22,171 nucleotides of DNA from JACJYC01 sp964558465 (GCA_964558465.1 CAZLEF010000104.1:1-22171), one strand, 5' to 3'; shown: positions 1 to 8,414, numbered from the stretch's first letter. The notes: generated from the sequence alone by a model not told the origin. Program-made: numbers and translations.

Positions 1-81
1 TGATTCGATTGATTCGATTGATTCGATTGGTTCGATTGATTCGATTGATTCGATTGATTCGATTGATTCGATTGATTCGAT
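1..81. repeat. Tandem array of a 9-bp unit, TGATTCGAT
   Basis: Nine consecutive copies of TGATTCGAT run from the first base of the window; the fourth reads TGGTTCGAT and the others are identical. The array may continue to the left of the window. One more partial copy (TTGATTCG) lies at 121-128. It sits beyond the 3' end of the sialidase gene and has no coding potential of its own. Confidence 0.95.
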
Positions 82-82
82 T

Positions 83-115
83 GGCTCCGCCCGCCATAGC
101 TTCAGCGTAGGTGGG
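83..115. repeat. Hairpin between the two tandem arrays, GC-rich
   Basis: CCCGCC at 90-95 can pair with GGTGGG at 110-115 (one G-U pair) around a 14-base loop. The element begins with GGCTCCGCCC (83-92), a 10-mer that recurs at 16310-16319 in another intergenic region. It may be part of a dispersed palindromic repeat, or a terminator-like structure downstream of the sialidase gene, though it lacks a T-run on the minus strand. Confidence 0.45.
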
Positions 116-135
116 TTGGATTGATTCGCATCCTC

Positions 136-183
136 AAATCAACAAATCAACAAATCAACAAATCAACAAATCAACAAATCAAC
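136..183. repeat. Tandem array of an 8-bp unit, AAATCAAC
   Basis: Six perfect head-to-tail copies of AAATCAAC end 6 bp before the sialidase stop codon. The reverse complement is GTTGATTT, which shares the TGATT core with the 9-bp unit at 1-81. The two arrays therefore form a loose inverted arrangement around the hairpin at 90-115. Confidence 0.95.
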
Positions 184-189
184 AATTGA

Positions 190-1374
190 TTAGGTCTTGC
201 CGCCCTGAAGCCAGTTAAAGCCAAATTGAGCATAATGGATGCCACCGTCACTGCCGTGTTCGTACAATAAACCGATCAACCCGTCGGTCTGGATCACGAG
301 GTCGGAATACCCTGAAGGTCCGGAACGCACCCTTTTGGCCAGGGGCCAGGTTTTGCCCAGATCGAAACTGACCTTCACGGTCATTTTTTCCCGTTTCCGG
401 GTGCTTTCCGGATTGGAAAACAACAACAGGTTCTGACCAGACGGACTAATAAAGTCAATCATGCTAGCCTGGCAGACCGGATCCGGCAACTGGCGGTGAT
501 AAAAAACCGAATCCCAGGACTGGCCGCCATCCCCGCTCAACGCGATCAGGCGCGCTCTCTGCAGCCCACTTTGCTGCCGGATGTTCTGCAGAATCCTTCC
601 CCCGGGCAATTCGACCGCAATGGATTCGTTGGAGCCGGGCACGTCCACGGTTGCGCCCGTTTTCCAGGTTTGGCCGTGGTCGTCACTGAAAAAAGCATGG
701 GCCCTATAATCGGCAAAATCTGGCAAAGGCCCTTTTTCCGAATGATTGGCAGGTACAAATAACCGGCCTTTGAACGGGCCTTCTTTGATCTGTATGGCAT
801 GGCCGGGTGTATTGGCATAGGTTCGCCAGCCGGGCCGGCTGACCATTGGCGTAATTTCGACGCCGTCCGACCAACGTATACCGTTATCCGTGCTGGTTTT
901 GTACCAAACCCTACGGGTTCCCTGCCCTGCCCGGATATCCCATTCTGAGCGGTCGCCGGTATTGTACAACAAAAAAATCCGGCCTTGGGGATAGTCAGGA
1001 TCCAGCAGATCTGCCACGGGCGCAGGATTTCCGGCCTGAAGGGATCCATTTTCAGCAACGATTTGCAATGGGCCCCAGGTCAGGCCGTTGTCCCGGCTGA
1101 TTTTCAGGACAATGTCCACATCCCCAAAATCGCCGCACCCGCCCAAACGCCCTTCGGCAAAAGCCAGGAGATCGCCGTTGGGGGCTTTAATGATCGCCGG
1201 AATACGGTAACAGGCATATCCATCTGCGCCATTGACAAACAACGGCGCCTCCCGGAGATCATTGAAATTCCGGGAAGCCGGGTCGCTGCAATGCAAAAAA
1301 AGCAAAAAGCAAAAAAAGGACCCTGTATAGGCTAAAAATGATCGTCTGTCCACCGGCTTGCAGGTTTGATCCAT
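190..1374 (-). CDS. Secreted sialidase (exo-alpha-sialidase, neuraminidase; GH33-like)
   Basis: Hydrolyses terminal sialic acids from glycans (family knowledge). The 394-residue product shows the hallmarks of the six-bladed sialidase propeller: a YRIP motif (Arg57), five Asp-box repeats of the S-x-D-x-G-x-x-W type near residues 93, 161, 230, 280 and 336, the block EGRLGGCGDFGDVDIVLK carrying the likely acid/base Asp, VELPGG with the likely Glu255, and YSDL with the likely nucleophile Tyr356, followed by LLYE. The N-terminus has a twin-arginine-like DRRSFLA followed by a hydrophobic stretch ending LFLHC (Cys29), so it may be a Tat-exported lipoprotein, although His before Cys is atypical for a lipobox. 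The start is the first ATG; the upstream extension would need a TTG. It is divergent from corA with about 100 bp between the two starts. No sialic acid catabolism or transport genes are in the window. Confidence 0.9.
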   Translation of the reverse strand: MDQTCKPVDRRSFLAYTGSFFCFLLFLHCSDPASRNFNDLREAPLFVNGADGYACYRIPAIIKAPNGDLLAFAEGRLGGCGDFGDVDIVLKISRDNGLTWGPLQIVAENGSLQAGNPAPVADLLDPDYPQGRIFLLYNTGDRSEWDIRAGQGTRRVWYKTSTDNGIRWSDGVEITPMVSRPGWRTYANTPGHAIQIKEGPFKGRLFVPANHSEKGPLPDFADYRAHAFFSDDHGQTWKTGATVDVPGSNESIAVELPGGRILQNIRQQSGLQRARLIALSGDGGQSWDSVFYHRQLPDPVCQASMIDFISPSGQNLLLFSNPESTRKREKMTVKVSFDLGKTWPLAKRVRSGPSGYSDLVIQTDGLIGLLYEHGSDGGIHYAQFGFNWLQGGKT

Positions 1375-1478
1375 CGGAAAGTTAGTTAAAACCTGCGTTT
1401 TGGACAAGCGACGGGGTTTATCGTTCGAAAAAAAGGGAAAAAGGTCGTATTATTGCGGGTCTTTAAAACCGGGGAGGA

Positions 1479-2426
1479 ATGATCCAATACTATGCCAAAC
1501 ATGGTGGGCGCCTGCGCGAGTTGGAGGAACAGGAAATGGGTTGCTGGATCAACATCACACCGCCGTTCAGCCAGGATGAACTGGAAGAGGTGGCGCAGAA
1601 TCTGGATGTCCCGTTGGATTTTTTGACCGACTCACTCGACGTTGACGAACGGTCCCGTTACGAACGGGAGGAGGATACCCGTTTTATTTTGCTCAATTCT
1701 CCATTCCTGAACACCTCATCCGAGGAAAACGATACGATTTATATTACCATTCCGATAGGCATCATTATTACGGTGGATGCAGTAGTGACCATTTCCTCCG
1801 AGATCAATCCGGTTTTGCAGCTTTTCCTGGACGACAAGGTCAAAAACTTCGACCCTTCCGATGATTCGCTTTTTGTGCTTCAGATCATGGAACAGAACGT
1901 TTTCAGTTTTCTGACCTGCCTGAAAAAGCTCAACCAACGCAGGAACCAGATCGAAAGGGAGTTGTACGATTCCAGCCGCAATGAAGAATTGAAACAATTG
2001 TTGAGCATTGAAAAGAGCCTGGTCTATTTCATGAACTCATTAAGCAGCAATGAACTGTTAAAAATGAAAATGAAAAGGACCGATTTTCTGCACATCCGGG
2101 AAGATGAAGACAAGTCGGATCTCTTTGAGGACATTATCATCGATAACGGTCAGGCTATGGAGATGGCCAAGGTCTACACGGATATTCTCAATGGAACGAT
2201 GGACGCATACGGCTCGATCATCTCCAACAACCTGAACATCACCATCCGGCGGCTGACCATGATCACGATCATCCTGATGGTGCCTACCCTGATCGCGAGT
2301 TTTTATGGCATGAATATTCCGCTCCCTTTCATGAACGAGCGGTACACGCTGATCGCCATCGTGTTGTTGTCGGTGGTAGTCAGTTCTTTATTGGGTTGGT
2401 ACTTCCAGCGGAAAAGGATGTTTTAA
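1479..2426 (+). CDS. corA: CorA-family magnesium/divalent cation transporter
   Basis: Pentameric inner-membrane channel for Mg2+ and related divalent cations. The 315-residue length fits the family. The N-terminal two thirds are the acidic, helix-rich cytoplasmic domain. Two membrane helices at the C-terminus (about 258-276 and 288-308) flank the YGMN signature (Gly-Met-Asn at 277-279), and the protein ends in a basic tail, YFQRKRMF. The beginning (MIQYY then GCWINI) matches where CorA homologues start, which supports this ATG; AGGA abuts it too closely to be a normal Shine-Dalgarno site. The gene converges on the 446-residue hypothetical gene with only 7 bp between the stop codons and no hairpin there. 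Confidence 0.93.
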   Translation: MIQYYAKHGGRLRELEEQEMGCWINITPPFSQDELEEVAQNLDVPLDFLTDSLDVDERSRYEREEDTRFILLNSPFLNTSSEENDTIYITIPIGIIITVDAVVTISSEINPVLQLFLDDKVKNFDPSDDSLFVLQIMEQNVFSFLTCLKKLNQRRNQIERELYDSSRNEELKQLLSIEKSLVYFMNSLSSNELLKMKMKRTDFLHIREDEDKSDLFEDIIIDNGQAMEMAKVYTDILNGTMDAYGSIISNNLNITIRRLTMITIILMVPTLIASFYGMNIPLPFMNERYTLIAIVLLSVVVSSLLGWYFQRKRMF

Positions 2427-2433
2427 ACGGGGC

Positions 2434-3774
2434 TCAATCCTTTTTAGTCAGATCAAGAGACCGGATGCCCTGCAGATAGGTTTTGGCAAGTCTGGCGGGT
2501 GAACTGTGATCGAGGGAAGACACAGGGAAATGCAATCTGCTGTAAACCGGTTTATGACGGTCGATGATCTTATTGATGGCTTTTTTGACATTTTTTTTAT
2601 AAAATCCGCCGGTAGCGGGATCTGAGAACGGAGAGGAGACGCCGAGTCCATTAAAATATTCCGGTTCAAAAAACCGGAAAAAGAGCTCCAGCAGTTCTCT
2701 GTCCGGTTTGGGCGGCGCATAAAGGAACAAGGCATAACTTACGATAAAACCGGGTACGGCCATTGCGATTTCCAGGTAGCCGTTATCGAGGTACCAATCC
2801 ATTTGGTGGAGGTTGCTGTCGATCATATCCACGATGCGGTCGTGCCCAACGGGGATTGTGATGCCGAAAGTTGCCCGGACCTGGTACATTTCCTTAAAAT
2901 ATTCTTCTTTCGGGCGGTTTAAAAGCTGCCTGAACTCTTTGCAGATCTCCTGATTCAGAGAGGCCATGCTTTTGCTTTCCTCTTTGGTGGAGTACAGCCG
3001 GTTGATGCGTTCCAGGGTTTCCATCATATAGCCTTCCGGCTTGATGAGATAATCCAGTTTATAAACCAGGTTGAGCAACAGGAAGGCAATCCCGGTGGCG
3101 TACTGATCGCGGTTGAGTTTGCCGGTTTCAATAATATCCAAAACCTGACTGATCTGCCCGGTAATATATTTGTATTTGGCTTCTTTTTCTCTTTCATTCA
3201 GGGGAACCAGGTGATTGACCTCGATCGGCTGAAGGGTTTTTTTAAATTCATCCAGCAAAAGGTCGTCGTGTTTATCCGCCTTTGTTGCCATTTCCTTGAG
3301 GGCGTGATAAAGCTTATAAGGCGACCCGTCAACCAGATAAGTATCAAAAACCATCGTGAGGTTGTCCTGGGGGTCCAGGGCGAAACGGCTGTACTCGAGT
3401 TGAAAATTGAGTTCCACCAGTTTGCGCATAAAATTTTTTTCCAATTGACTGGTTTTGGCAATTTTTGCCTCTGCCTTCAGCTTGGTATCATTAATAAAGC
3501 CGCATATCTTTTTGGACCCCTGGAAGATTTCAAATTTCAACAGATCGTCTTCCAGCCAAAAACGAACATTGTCCTCCAGATCATCCCGGAGGTATTCGAA
3601 AAACGATTGATAAGCTAAAAAGTAGTCTCCCGCTTCAAAAGCCTCTAAAGCACGGTCCCAGGCTTCATAATTCACAGGTTTTTTGTACGAATCGCTGTAC
3701 CGACCCAGGCGCATGGGGATTTGTTCTTCTTCCAGCTCGCCATTGCCGCTAAATAGGCGTTCGAACCAACTCAT
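2434..3774 (-). CDS. Hypothetical protein, cytoplasmic, helix-rich, with a TPR-like N-terminal segment
   Basis: I do not recognise this 446-residue protein. It has no signal peptide and no transmembrane segment. Residues about 36-66 (around YEAWDRALEAFEAGDYFLAY) look like a TPR-type helix pair. The rest is mainly charged helical sequence with a moderately hydrophobic patch near residues 338-356 (AMAVPGFIVSYALFLYAPP). It is the last gene of the minus-strand run CotH-CotH-sbcD-this gene, 44 bp after sbcD. A degenerate promoter-like TATCTTCG at 3799-3806 may also serve it. It occupies the place where sbcC often follows sbcD, but it is far shorter than SbcC, has no Walker motif and no long coiled coil, so it is not SbcC. 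Confidence 0.8.
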   Translation of the reverse strand: MSWFERLFSGNGELEEEQIPMRLGRYSDSYKKPVNYEAWDRALEAFEAGDYFLAYQSFFEYLRDDLEDNVRFWLEDDLLKFEIFQGSKKICGFINDTKLKAEAKIAKTSQLEKNFMRKLVELNFQLEYSRFALDPQDNLTMVFDTYLVDGSPYKLYHALKEMATKADKHDDLLLDEFKKTLQPIEVNHLVPLNEREKEAKYKYITGQISQVLDIIETGKLNRDQYATGIAFLLLNLVYKLDYLIKPEGYMMETLERINRLYSTKEESKSMASLNQEICKEFRQLLNRPKEEYFKEMYQVRATFGITIPVGHDRIVDMIDSNLHQMDWYLDNGYLEIAMAVPGFIVSYALFLYAPPKPDRELLELFFRFFEPEYFNGLGVSSPFSDPATGGFYKKNVKKAINKIIDRHKPVYSRLHFPVSSLDHSSPARLAKTYLQGIRSLDLTKKD

Positions 3775-3818
3775 GGTAAAATCCTTTTTTGGACGGCCCG
3801 AAGATAGTGTTTTTTTGC

Positions 3819-5039
3819 TTAACCTGCTTGTTTTTCCGCCATCCAGTCGCGAAGTTCGAGGAATGTCCTTTCAAGTTCATCCATTTCATCCGGCAAGCTG
3901 CCGAAAGCCTTGCATTTGCGCCGGAATACTTCGAGCACATCCAGGTCTTCCAGATTTTCGGCGGAATCTGCATCTTCCGTTTTTGCCCCTTGTGCGCGCT
4001 GCAGTCTGGTACGCATCAACACCAGGTTCATACCGGACACGAACTCTTGCAGTTCCATGTCCAGTTGCGGGATCACTTTATCCGTTTCCACCACGGCTTC
4101 CACCCAGGGTACGAGCCCGCGGCCACCTTTTTCATCAAATTTAATCAGGCGGTCCTTCACCTCATCCAGCGTACCCTGGATGGTTTTTAACCGGCGAAAC
4201 TGGGGCGCTTCGATGGTTTCAATCCGGTTGAGGGTTTTTCCTTCAAAATGCAGCAGGCAGACGGATTTTGTATCAGCGGTTTCACTAAAGCTCAGCGGGA
4301 TCAACGAGCCGGAATACCGGATATTTTCCTTTCCGCCAACGGCCTGGGCCCGGTGGATATGCCCCAGGGCGATATAATCGAACAGGGCAGGAAACTGGTC
4401 CGCATCAATGTTTTCTTCATTTCCGGCGTATATGTTATTTTGTTTTTCAGCGGCGGTTGCCCCGGACGCATAAAGGTGTCCGGTTGCAATGACCGGCACG
4501 TTTTCCTCCAGGTTCTCTGCCAAAATGCCGGCCAGCCCGTGGTAATGATTTGAAATCGCCTCTTTGATCTTCGTCTGACGCGTAAAACTGCTTTCGCCTG
4601 CTTCGCTGTACCGGAGGTCGCGGTCCCTCAAAAAAGGCACGGCAGCGACGATCACTTCGGTGAGACCGTCCGGGTTTTTCAGCCGCAGGATTTCGTCCTT
4701 CAAATCTCCGGAGAATGCGCCCCTGACATGAATATTCAGGTAACGCAGAAGTTCGCCCGGGGCATTCAGCATAGCGGGGGAATCGTGATTGCCGCCGACA
4801 ATGACGACATGCCGGCATTGGGCGCCCAACAACCGGGTTAAAAAATTGTAATACAGGCTGCGGGCGTAATGTGGCGGATTTCCGGTATCAAATATATCGC
4901 CGGCCACCAGCAGCAGTTCCACTTTTTTTTCATGGATGACCTCCAGCAACCAGTCCAACGCCAGACGATGTTCTTCTTCACGGTCAAAAGCCAGGAGGCG
5001 CTGCCCCAGATGCCAGTCGGAAGTGTGCAGAATTTTCAT
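3819..5039 (-). CDS. sbcD: Exonuclease SbcCD nuclease subunit SbcD (Mre11-type)
   Basis: Mn2+-dependent calcineurin-like phosphoesterase that with SbcC opens DNA hairpins and degrades double-strand ends. The 406-residue protein shows the five phosphoesterase blocks in order: TSDWHLGQ (Asp8, His10), AGDIFDTGNPP (Asp48), GGNHDSP (Asn84, His85), TGHLY (His188) and LGHIHRAQ (His227, His229). The capping region and the C-terminal helical arm for binding the SbcC coiled coil follow. The gene starts 12 bp after the kinase-like CotH gene, so it is probably co-transcribed with it. The usual partner sbcC is not in the window. Confidence 0.93.
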   Translation of the reverse strand: MKILHTSDWHLGQRLLAFDREEEHRLALDWLLEVIHEKKVELLLVAGDIFDTGNPPHYARSLYYNFLTRLLGAQCRHVVIVGGNHDSPAMLNAPGELLRYLNIHVRGAFSGDLKDEILRLKNPDGLTEVIVAAVPFLRDRDLRYSEAGESSFTRQTKIKEAISNHYHGLAGILAENLEENVPVIATGHLYASGATAAEKQNNIYAGNEENIDADQFPALFDYIALGHIHRAQAVGGKENIRYSGSLIPLSFSETADTKSVCLLHFEGKTLNRIETIEAPQFRRLKTIQGTLDEVKDRLIKFDEKGGRGLVPWVEAVVETDKVIPQLDMELQEFVSGMNLVLMRTRLQRAQGAKTEDADSAENLEDLDVLEVFRRKCKAFGSLPDEMDELERTFLELRDWMAEKQAG

Positions 5040-5051
5040 AAAGTTCCACCG

Positions 5052-6620
5052 CTATTTACCCGTTTCGTAAAATTCGAAGGAAGCTCTTTCCGGGGACAGG
5101 GATGCGATTTTATCGGATTCTGCTATGATGTAATATTGAATATTGCCGGCGGTATCCAGATCGGCCGACCAGAGCTGATCGGCATTCAGTCCGCTGGTAT
5201 TGGCCATTTCAATCCTTTTGAACGGGCCGTATCCACCGGCTCTGAAACACAGGTAAACCTTGTTGGCCCCCTCTACTTTGGCGCTGATATTCATCACGTC
5301 CCCGTTTTTCCGGTGGATGACCTCGCTTATTTTGGGCCCGTCTTTCTGGAACAGTGGATTTTTTTTCAGGAACTCGGCCCTTTTGTCCATTAATTTGGCA
5401 ACGCCGATGATCGGTGAATTATCAACTTTGACGGTTTCGTGGATATTTTTCCTGAAGGCTTCAAGGTCGTAAAGCCTGTTATTATCCCCGGCAACAAGCG
5501 GGTCGATCAATTTAACAATCGAAGCGATCCTTTCGAGATAGGCATCATTGGTAAAATTCTCATCCAGAATGGTTTTCATGTGGGCAATGTAGACCTTTCT
5601 GTAAACCGGGTTGCCCAGCAAAGCCATAATGAGCGGCCTTTTTTCATTTTTTTCTTTAAAATGAACGAATGGGCTCAGGGTGATCAGTTGTTCGTCTGAC
5701 AAGGCAGGGCCGATACCGGTATACCGGAATCCGCCGAAACACATGTTCATGTCCCAGACCAAAGGATGAAAAATACCGAATGTATCTTTGTACAAGTAAT
5801 AATTATGACAGAGGCGACCGATATAACTGTCCAGATTGACCAGCACATTGTCGAATGCGAGCATCCACAGCGCCTGGTCTACATCGAGGATGCTTTCCAC
5901 GCTGTCCGGGGCATGTGTCAGGATACGGGTCAGTTGGATGAGGTCCTTCCAGTGACTTTTTTCTTTCAGCTCATAAAGCGCTGAATAACAGAGCGAATCC
6001 TCCCCCAAATACATGAGGGATGCCTTATCGCTGATGGGGCAATCAGGGTCTTGCTCCATATCCCAGAACGGGTCGCATTTAATCAGAGGCCCATTGCTTT
6101 CGTTAAAATACTTTTCAAGGAAAAACTCGTCGATGGATTCGGAACAATTGTAAAGGCCGAGGTATTGGTCGTCAATATAAACCCTGGCATAATTTGCTTT
6201 GGGGGAAGGCATATATTTGCCGGCGATTTCATAGGCCAGCACTTCGCGGACAAAACTGGGGTCGCGAAAAACGTTGGAGAGTTTCAAGGTCGTAACACCG
6301 CCCGGTAAACGGAGGTCTTTCCGGGTGTGATTCACTTTGATATTGAAGGGCAACTTGTCTGAGCCCGAATTCCGAACGCTGAAATAAGAGCTGTTGCCTT
6401 TATAACGCACCCCTGCCCCCGGGTATTTAACCCCGTCAACCTCCACGTCTGCAACCAGCCGCAATTCATCACCTTCCTGTTTCAGTGAATCGAGCTGCAT
6501 ATCCCAACCGGAGTCATGGAATTTAACTTTGACCTCAATAATGTGATCAAGCGTATAAAGGTCCTGCCCCGATGCGAACAGGCAGAAAAGGGCAAATAAA
6601 GTACTGAATAAAGCTTTCAT
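5052..6620 (-). CDS. Secreted CotH kinase-family protein (catalytic residues present)
   Basis: CotH-fold proteins are atypical secreted kinases; Bacillus CotH phosphorylates spore-coat proteins. This 522-residue protein begins with a signal peptide (MKALFSTLFALFCLFASGQ). It shows a KGNSS loop (residues 74-78), VNLD with Asp264 and then Asn273 in NYYLY, corresponding to the catalytic loop, and WDMN with Asp290, the metal-binding position. The family usually has WDxD; here the second Asp is Asn. Residues from about 420 look like a beta-sandwich. The ATG at 6620 is preferred because the longer form needs a TTG and hides the signal peptide behind a polar extension. It lies 34 bp downstream of its paralogue and 12 bp before sbcD, so it belongs to one transcription unit. 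The physiological substrate is unknown. Confidence 0.85.
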   Translation of the reverse strand: MKALFSTLFALFCLFASGQDLYTLDHIIEVKVKFHDSGWDMQLDSLKQEGDELRLVADVEVDGVKYPGAGVRYKGNSSYFSVRNSGSDKLPFNIKVNHTRKDLRLPGGVTTLKLSNVFRDPSFVREVLAYEIAGKYMPSPKANYARVYIDDQYLGLYNCSESIDEFFLEKYFNESNGPLIKCDPFWDMEQDPDCPISDKASLMYLGEDSLCYSALYELKEKSHWKDLIQLTRILTHAPDSVESILDVDQALWMLAFDNVLVNLDSYIGRLCHNYYLYKDTFGIFHPLVWDMNMCFGGFRYTGIGPALSDEQLITLSPFVHFKEKNEKRPLIMALLGNPVYRKVYIAHMKTILDENFTNDAYLERIASIVKLIDPLVAGDNNRLYDLEAFRKNIHETVKVDNSPIIGVAKLMDKRAEFLKKNPLFQKDGPKISEVIHRKNGDVMNISAKVEGANKVYLCFRAGGYGPFKRIEMANTSGLNADQLWSADLDTAGNIQYYIIAESDKIASLSPERASFEFYETGK

Positions 6621-6654
6621 CGGCTCAGGATTTGAGCGTTTAAGCAATAAGAAG

Positions 6655-8262
6655 TTAATTGTTCAATTCCTGCAAAGTAACCAGATTCCGTTCCTGTGTG
6701 TAATGAGCCGGTGAATAATTCACCATTTTTGCATTCTCGGCAAGGATATAGTATTCCAGGCGATCGGTTCCGCCGCCGGGCGGAATGGTGATGCCAAAAA
6801 TGCTGTCATCGGGTTGTCCGTCGTTGTTTTTTCCGTCATCCAGCATAAGGACTTCCCTGAATGGCTCGGTAGTTGCATATCGATAACAGATCCAGACCCG
6901 TTTGGTGAACCGGTCCGTTTTTGCCGTTACTTTGAAATCGGTCATGGTCTTATTCGAGAATCGTTCCCTTTTCTCCACGTTCACTTCCAGGATCTCCGGA
7001 GGTGCGATTCGAAAAGTTTGCTGGGCCTGGACCCAATTGGCTCTCCTCGATGCAAAGTCGGCCAGCCCGGGTATGCGGCTTTTCTCACCGATGATATCCG
7101 TCAGGCTTTTGTCGAATTCTTCCATCGTGTAGTACTTGTTTTCATCCTCTGCCAGGGAGGCTCTGATCATTGCCTGAAGTTCTTTGGCGCGTTTGCCGAA
7201 CTGATCATCTTTGAAATAATCATCCATCATCTGCCGGATATGGGCATAGTATTGTTTGAGCCTGAGTTCATTGCCCAGCAACCGGACGATGAGGGGTTTG
7301 GTCAGTTCATTGTAGTGCAGGTTGATGGGCATGGTCATCATTTCCCGAATGCCGAGATCCGACCCGCTGCCGGTGTTTTTATAACTTCCAAATGCAAAAT
7401 TCAGGTGTGTAATGATCGGAACAAAACGGTTTTCCTTGTTTTTGTACAAATAATAGTTGGGGCTGAACTGGCCTGTATAACTATTGAGGTTGACCGTAAG
7501 GTTGTTGAAAGCCAGCATCCAAAGGGCATTGTCAATGTCCAGAACGGAATCCAGCTTTTGAGGTTCCCGGTTCAATACCCGGATCATTTCGATCAGGCCG
7601 TCCCAATCCTGCCCCTGGATCGCTTTGAAGTAGTGTTGATAACACTCCTTTTTATTGTCTCTTTGCAGCGAGCCGAAAATTTTACTGTAGCAACCCTCCG
7701 GTTCGTCGTCCACCATACTGGGGTCGCTCAGGAACAAGGCTCCGTCTTTGGCGCCGAAATTCCTTTCCAGAAAGGCAGGTTCGATGGGTTCAACATTAAC
7801 AAAAAGGCCATACAGTTTTTCATTAATATAAACTTTGGCAAAATTGGCGCGGGAAGCGGGCATGTAATTGCGCAACATTTCATAGGAGATCACTTCCCGG
7901 ATCATACTGGGATCCCGGACGGCGCTGGAAAGATCAACCGAGAAATAACCCTGGTAATTTTGTTGGGAGTTGACCTGGTTCAACCGGAGGAACAATCCGT
8001 TCCTCTTTGCTGCCGGGGTGTGTCCGCGGCCTTCCCGGTACCGGACGCCGACATCCTGAAGGGCGACGCCGTTAATGGCAACTGACCCCAACAACAATTC
8101 TTCTCCGTTGTAACGCAAAGAATCGAGGATGTAGCGCCAGTTATCCTGCGGGAATACGATGCGGATCTCCTGTATTTTTTCTGTGGAAAAGAAGTCTTCC
8201 TGAGCCAGGGAGGGCAAGCTTGAAAAGGTGGCGGCAAAAGCCCAAAATAAAGCTTTTTTCAT
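6655..8262 (-). CDS. Secreted CotH-fold protein, probable pseudokinase
   Basis: Paralogue of the next gene, 535 residues, with a signal peptide (MKKALFWAFAATFSSLPSLAQ). The two proteins align over their length, e.g. REVISYEML with REVLAYEIA and ALWMLAFNN with ALWMLAFDN. Key residues differ: the catalytic Asp is Asn260 (VNLNSYTG), the metal-binding WD is replaced by TH (His286 in ITHLNFAFG), and the KGNSS loop reads REGRGH. Asn269 in NYYLY is kept. Phosphotransfer by the usual mechanism is therefore unlikely (inference). The first ATG is at 8262; a longer form would start with TTG at 8298. A box one mismatch from TAnnTTTG (TAATATTG, 8307-8314) lies upstream. It heads the unit CotH-CotH-sbcD-446-residue gene. 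Confidence 0.82.
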   Translation of the reverse strand: MKKALFWAFAATFSSLPSLAQEDFFSTEKIQEIRIVFPQDNWRYILDSLRYNGEELLLGSVAINGVALQDVGVRYREGRGHTPAAKRNGLFLRLNQVNSQQNYQGYFSVDLSSAVRDPSMIREVISYEMLRNYMPASRANFAKVYINEKLYGLFVNVEPIEPAFLERNFGAKDGALFLSDPSMVDDEPEGCYSKIFGSLQRDNKKECYQHYFKAIQGQDWDGLIEMIRVLNREPQKLDSVLDIDNALWMLAFNNLTVNLNSYTGQFSPNYYLYKNKENRFVPIITHLNFAFGSYKNTGSGSDLGIREMMTMPINLHYNELTKPLIVRLLGNELRLKQYYAHIRQMMDDYFKDDQFGKRAKELQAMIRASLAEDENKYYTMEEFDKSLTDIIGEKSRIPGLADFASRRANWVQAQQTFRIAPPEILEVNVEKRERFSNKTMTDFKVTAKTDRFTKRVWICYRYATTEPFREVLMLDDGKNNDGQPDDSIFGITIPPGGGTDRLEYYILAENAKMVNYSPAHYTQERNLVTLQELNN

Positions 8263-8340
8263 ATTGGATCGAAGCGATTTGTTGGTTCGTATTTTCAATT
8301 GCGTTGCAATATTAAGAAATAAAATTCAGAAGAAACGGAC

Positions 8341-8380
8341 AAATGACCAGTTAACGCCACATTTCAGGAAGTGGTCATTT
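8341..8380. repeat. Inverted repeat in the gap between the ribF fusion gene and the CotH genes
   Basis: AAATGACCA (8341-8349) and TGGTCATTT (8372-8380) are perfect 9-bp inverted repeats separated by 22 bases. On the plus strand the second arm runs into five Ts, but no plus-strand gene ends here; on the minus strand only three Ts follow. It could be a weak terminator for the upstream minus-strand gene or an operator for the CotH unit. The remainder of the gap (8263-8414) holds only the weak promoter-like box at 8307-8314. Confidence 0.4.
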
Positions 8381-8414
8381 TTGATTAGAAAACGGCCATT
8401 TTCATCCGGAACGT

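Noticed and set aside
1..183. CRISPR array
   Set aside because: The units are only 8-9 bp, directly abutting, with no unique spacers and no cas genes.
1375..1407. Longer sialidase start
   Set aside because: The upstream initiation codon is TTG and the extension separates the signal sequence from the N-terminus; the ATG at 1374 is better. The same reasoning removes the TTG-started extensions of both CotH genes and of mrp.
2434..3774. The 446-residue gene as a truncated or divergent SbcC
   Set aside because: There is no Walker A or signature motif, no zinc-hook CxxC and no long coiled coil.
6814..8085. A 423-codon open frame on the plus strand across the first CotH gene
   Set aside because: It is antisense to a gene with clear family motifs and a signal peptide, its own translation shows no recognisable domain, and it has no promoter-like box.
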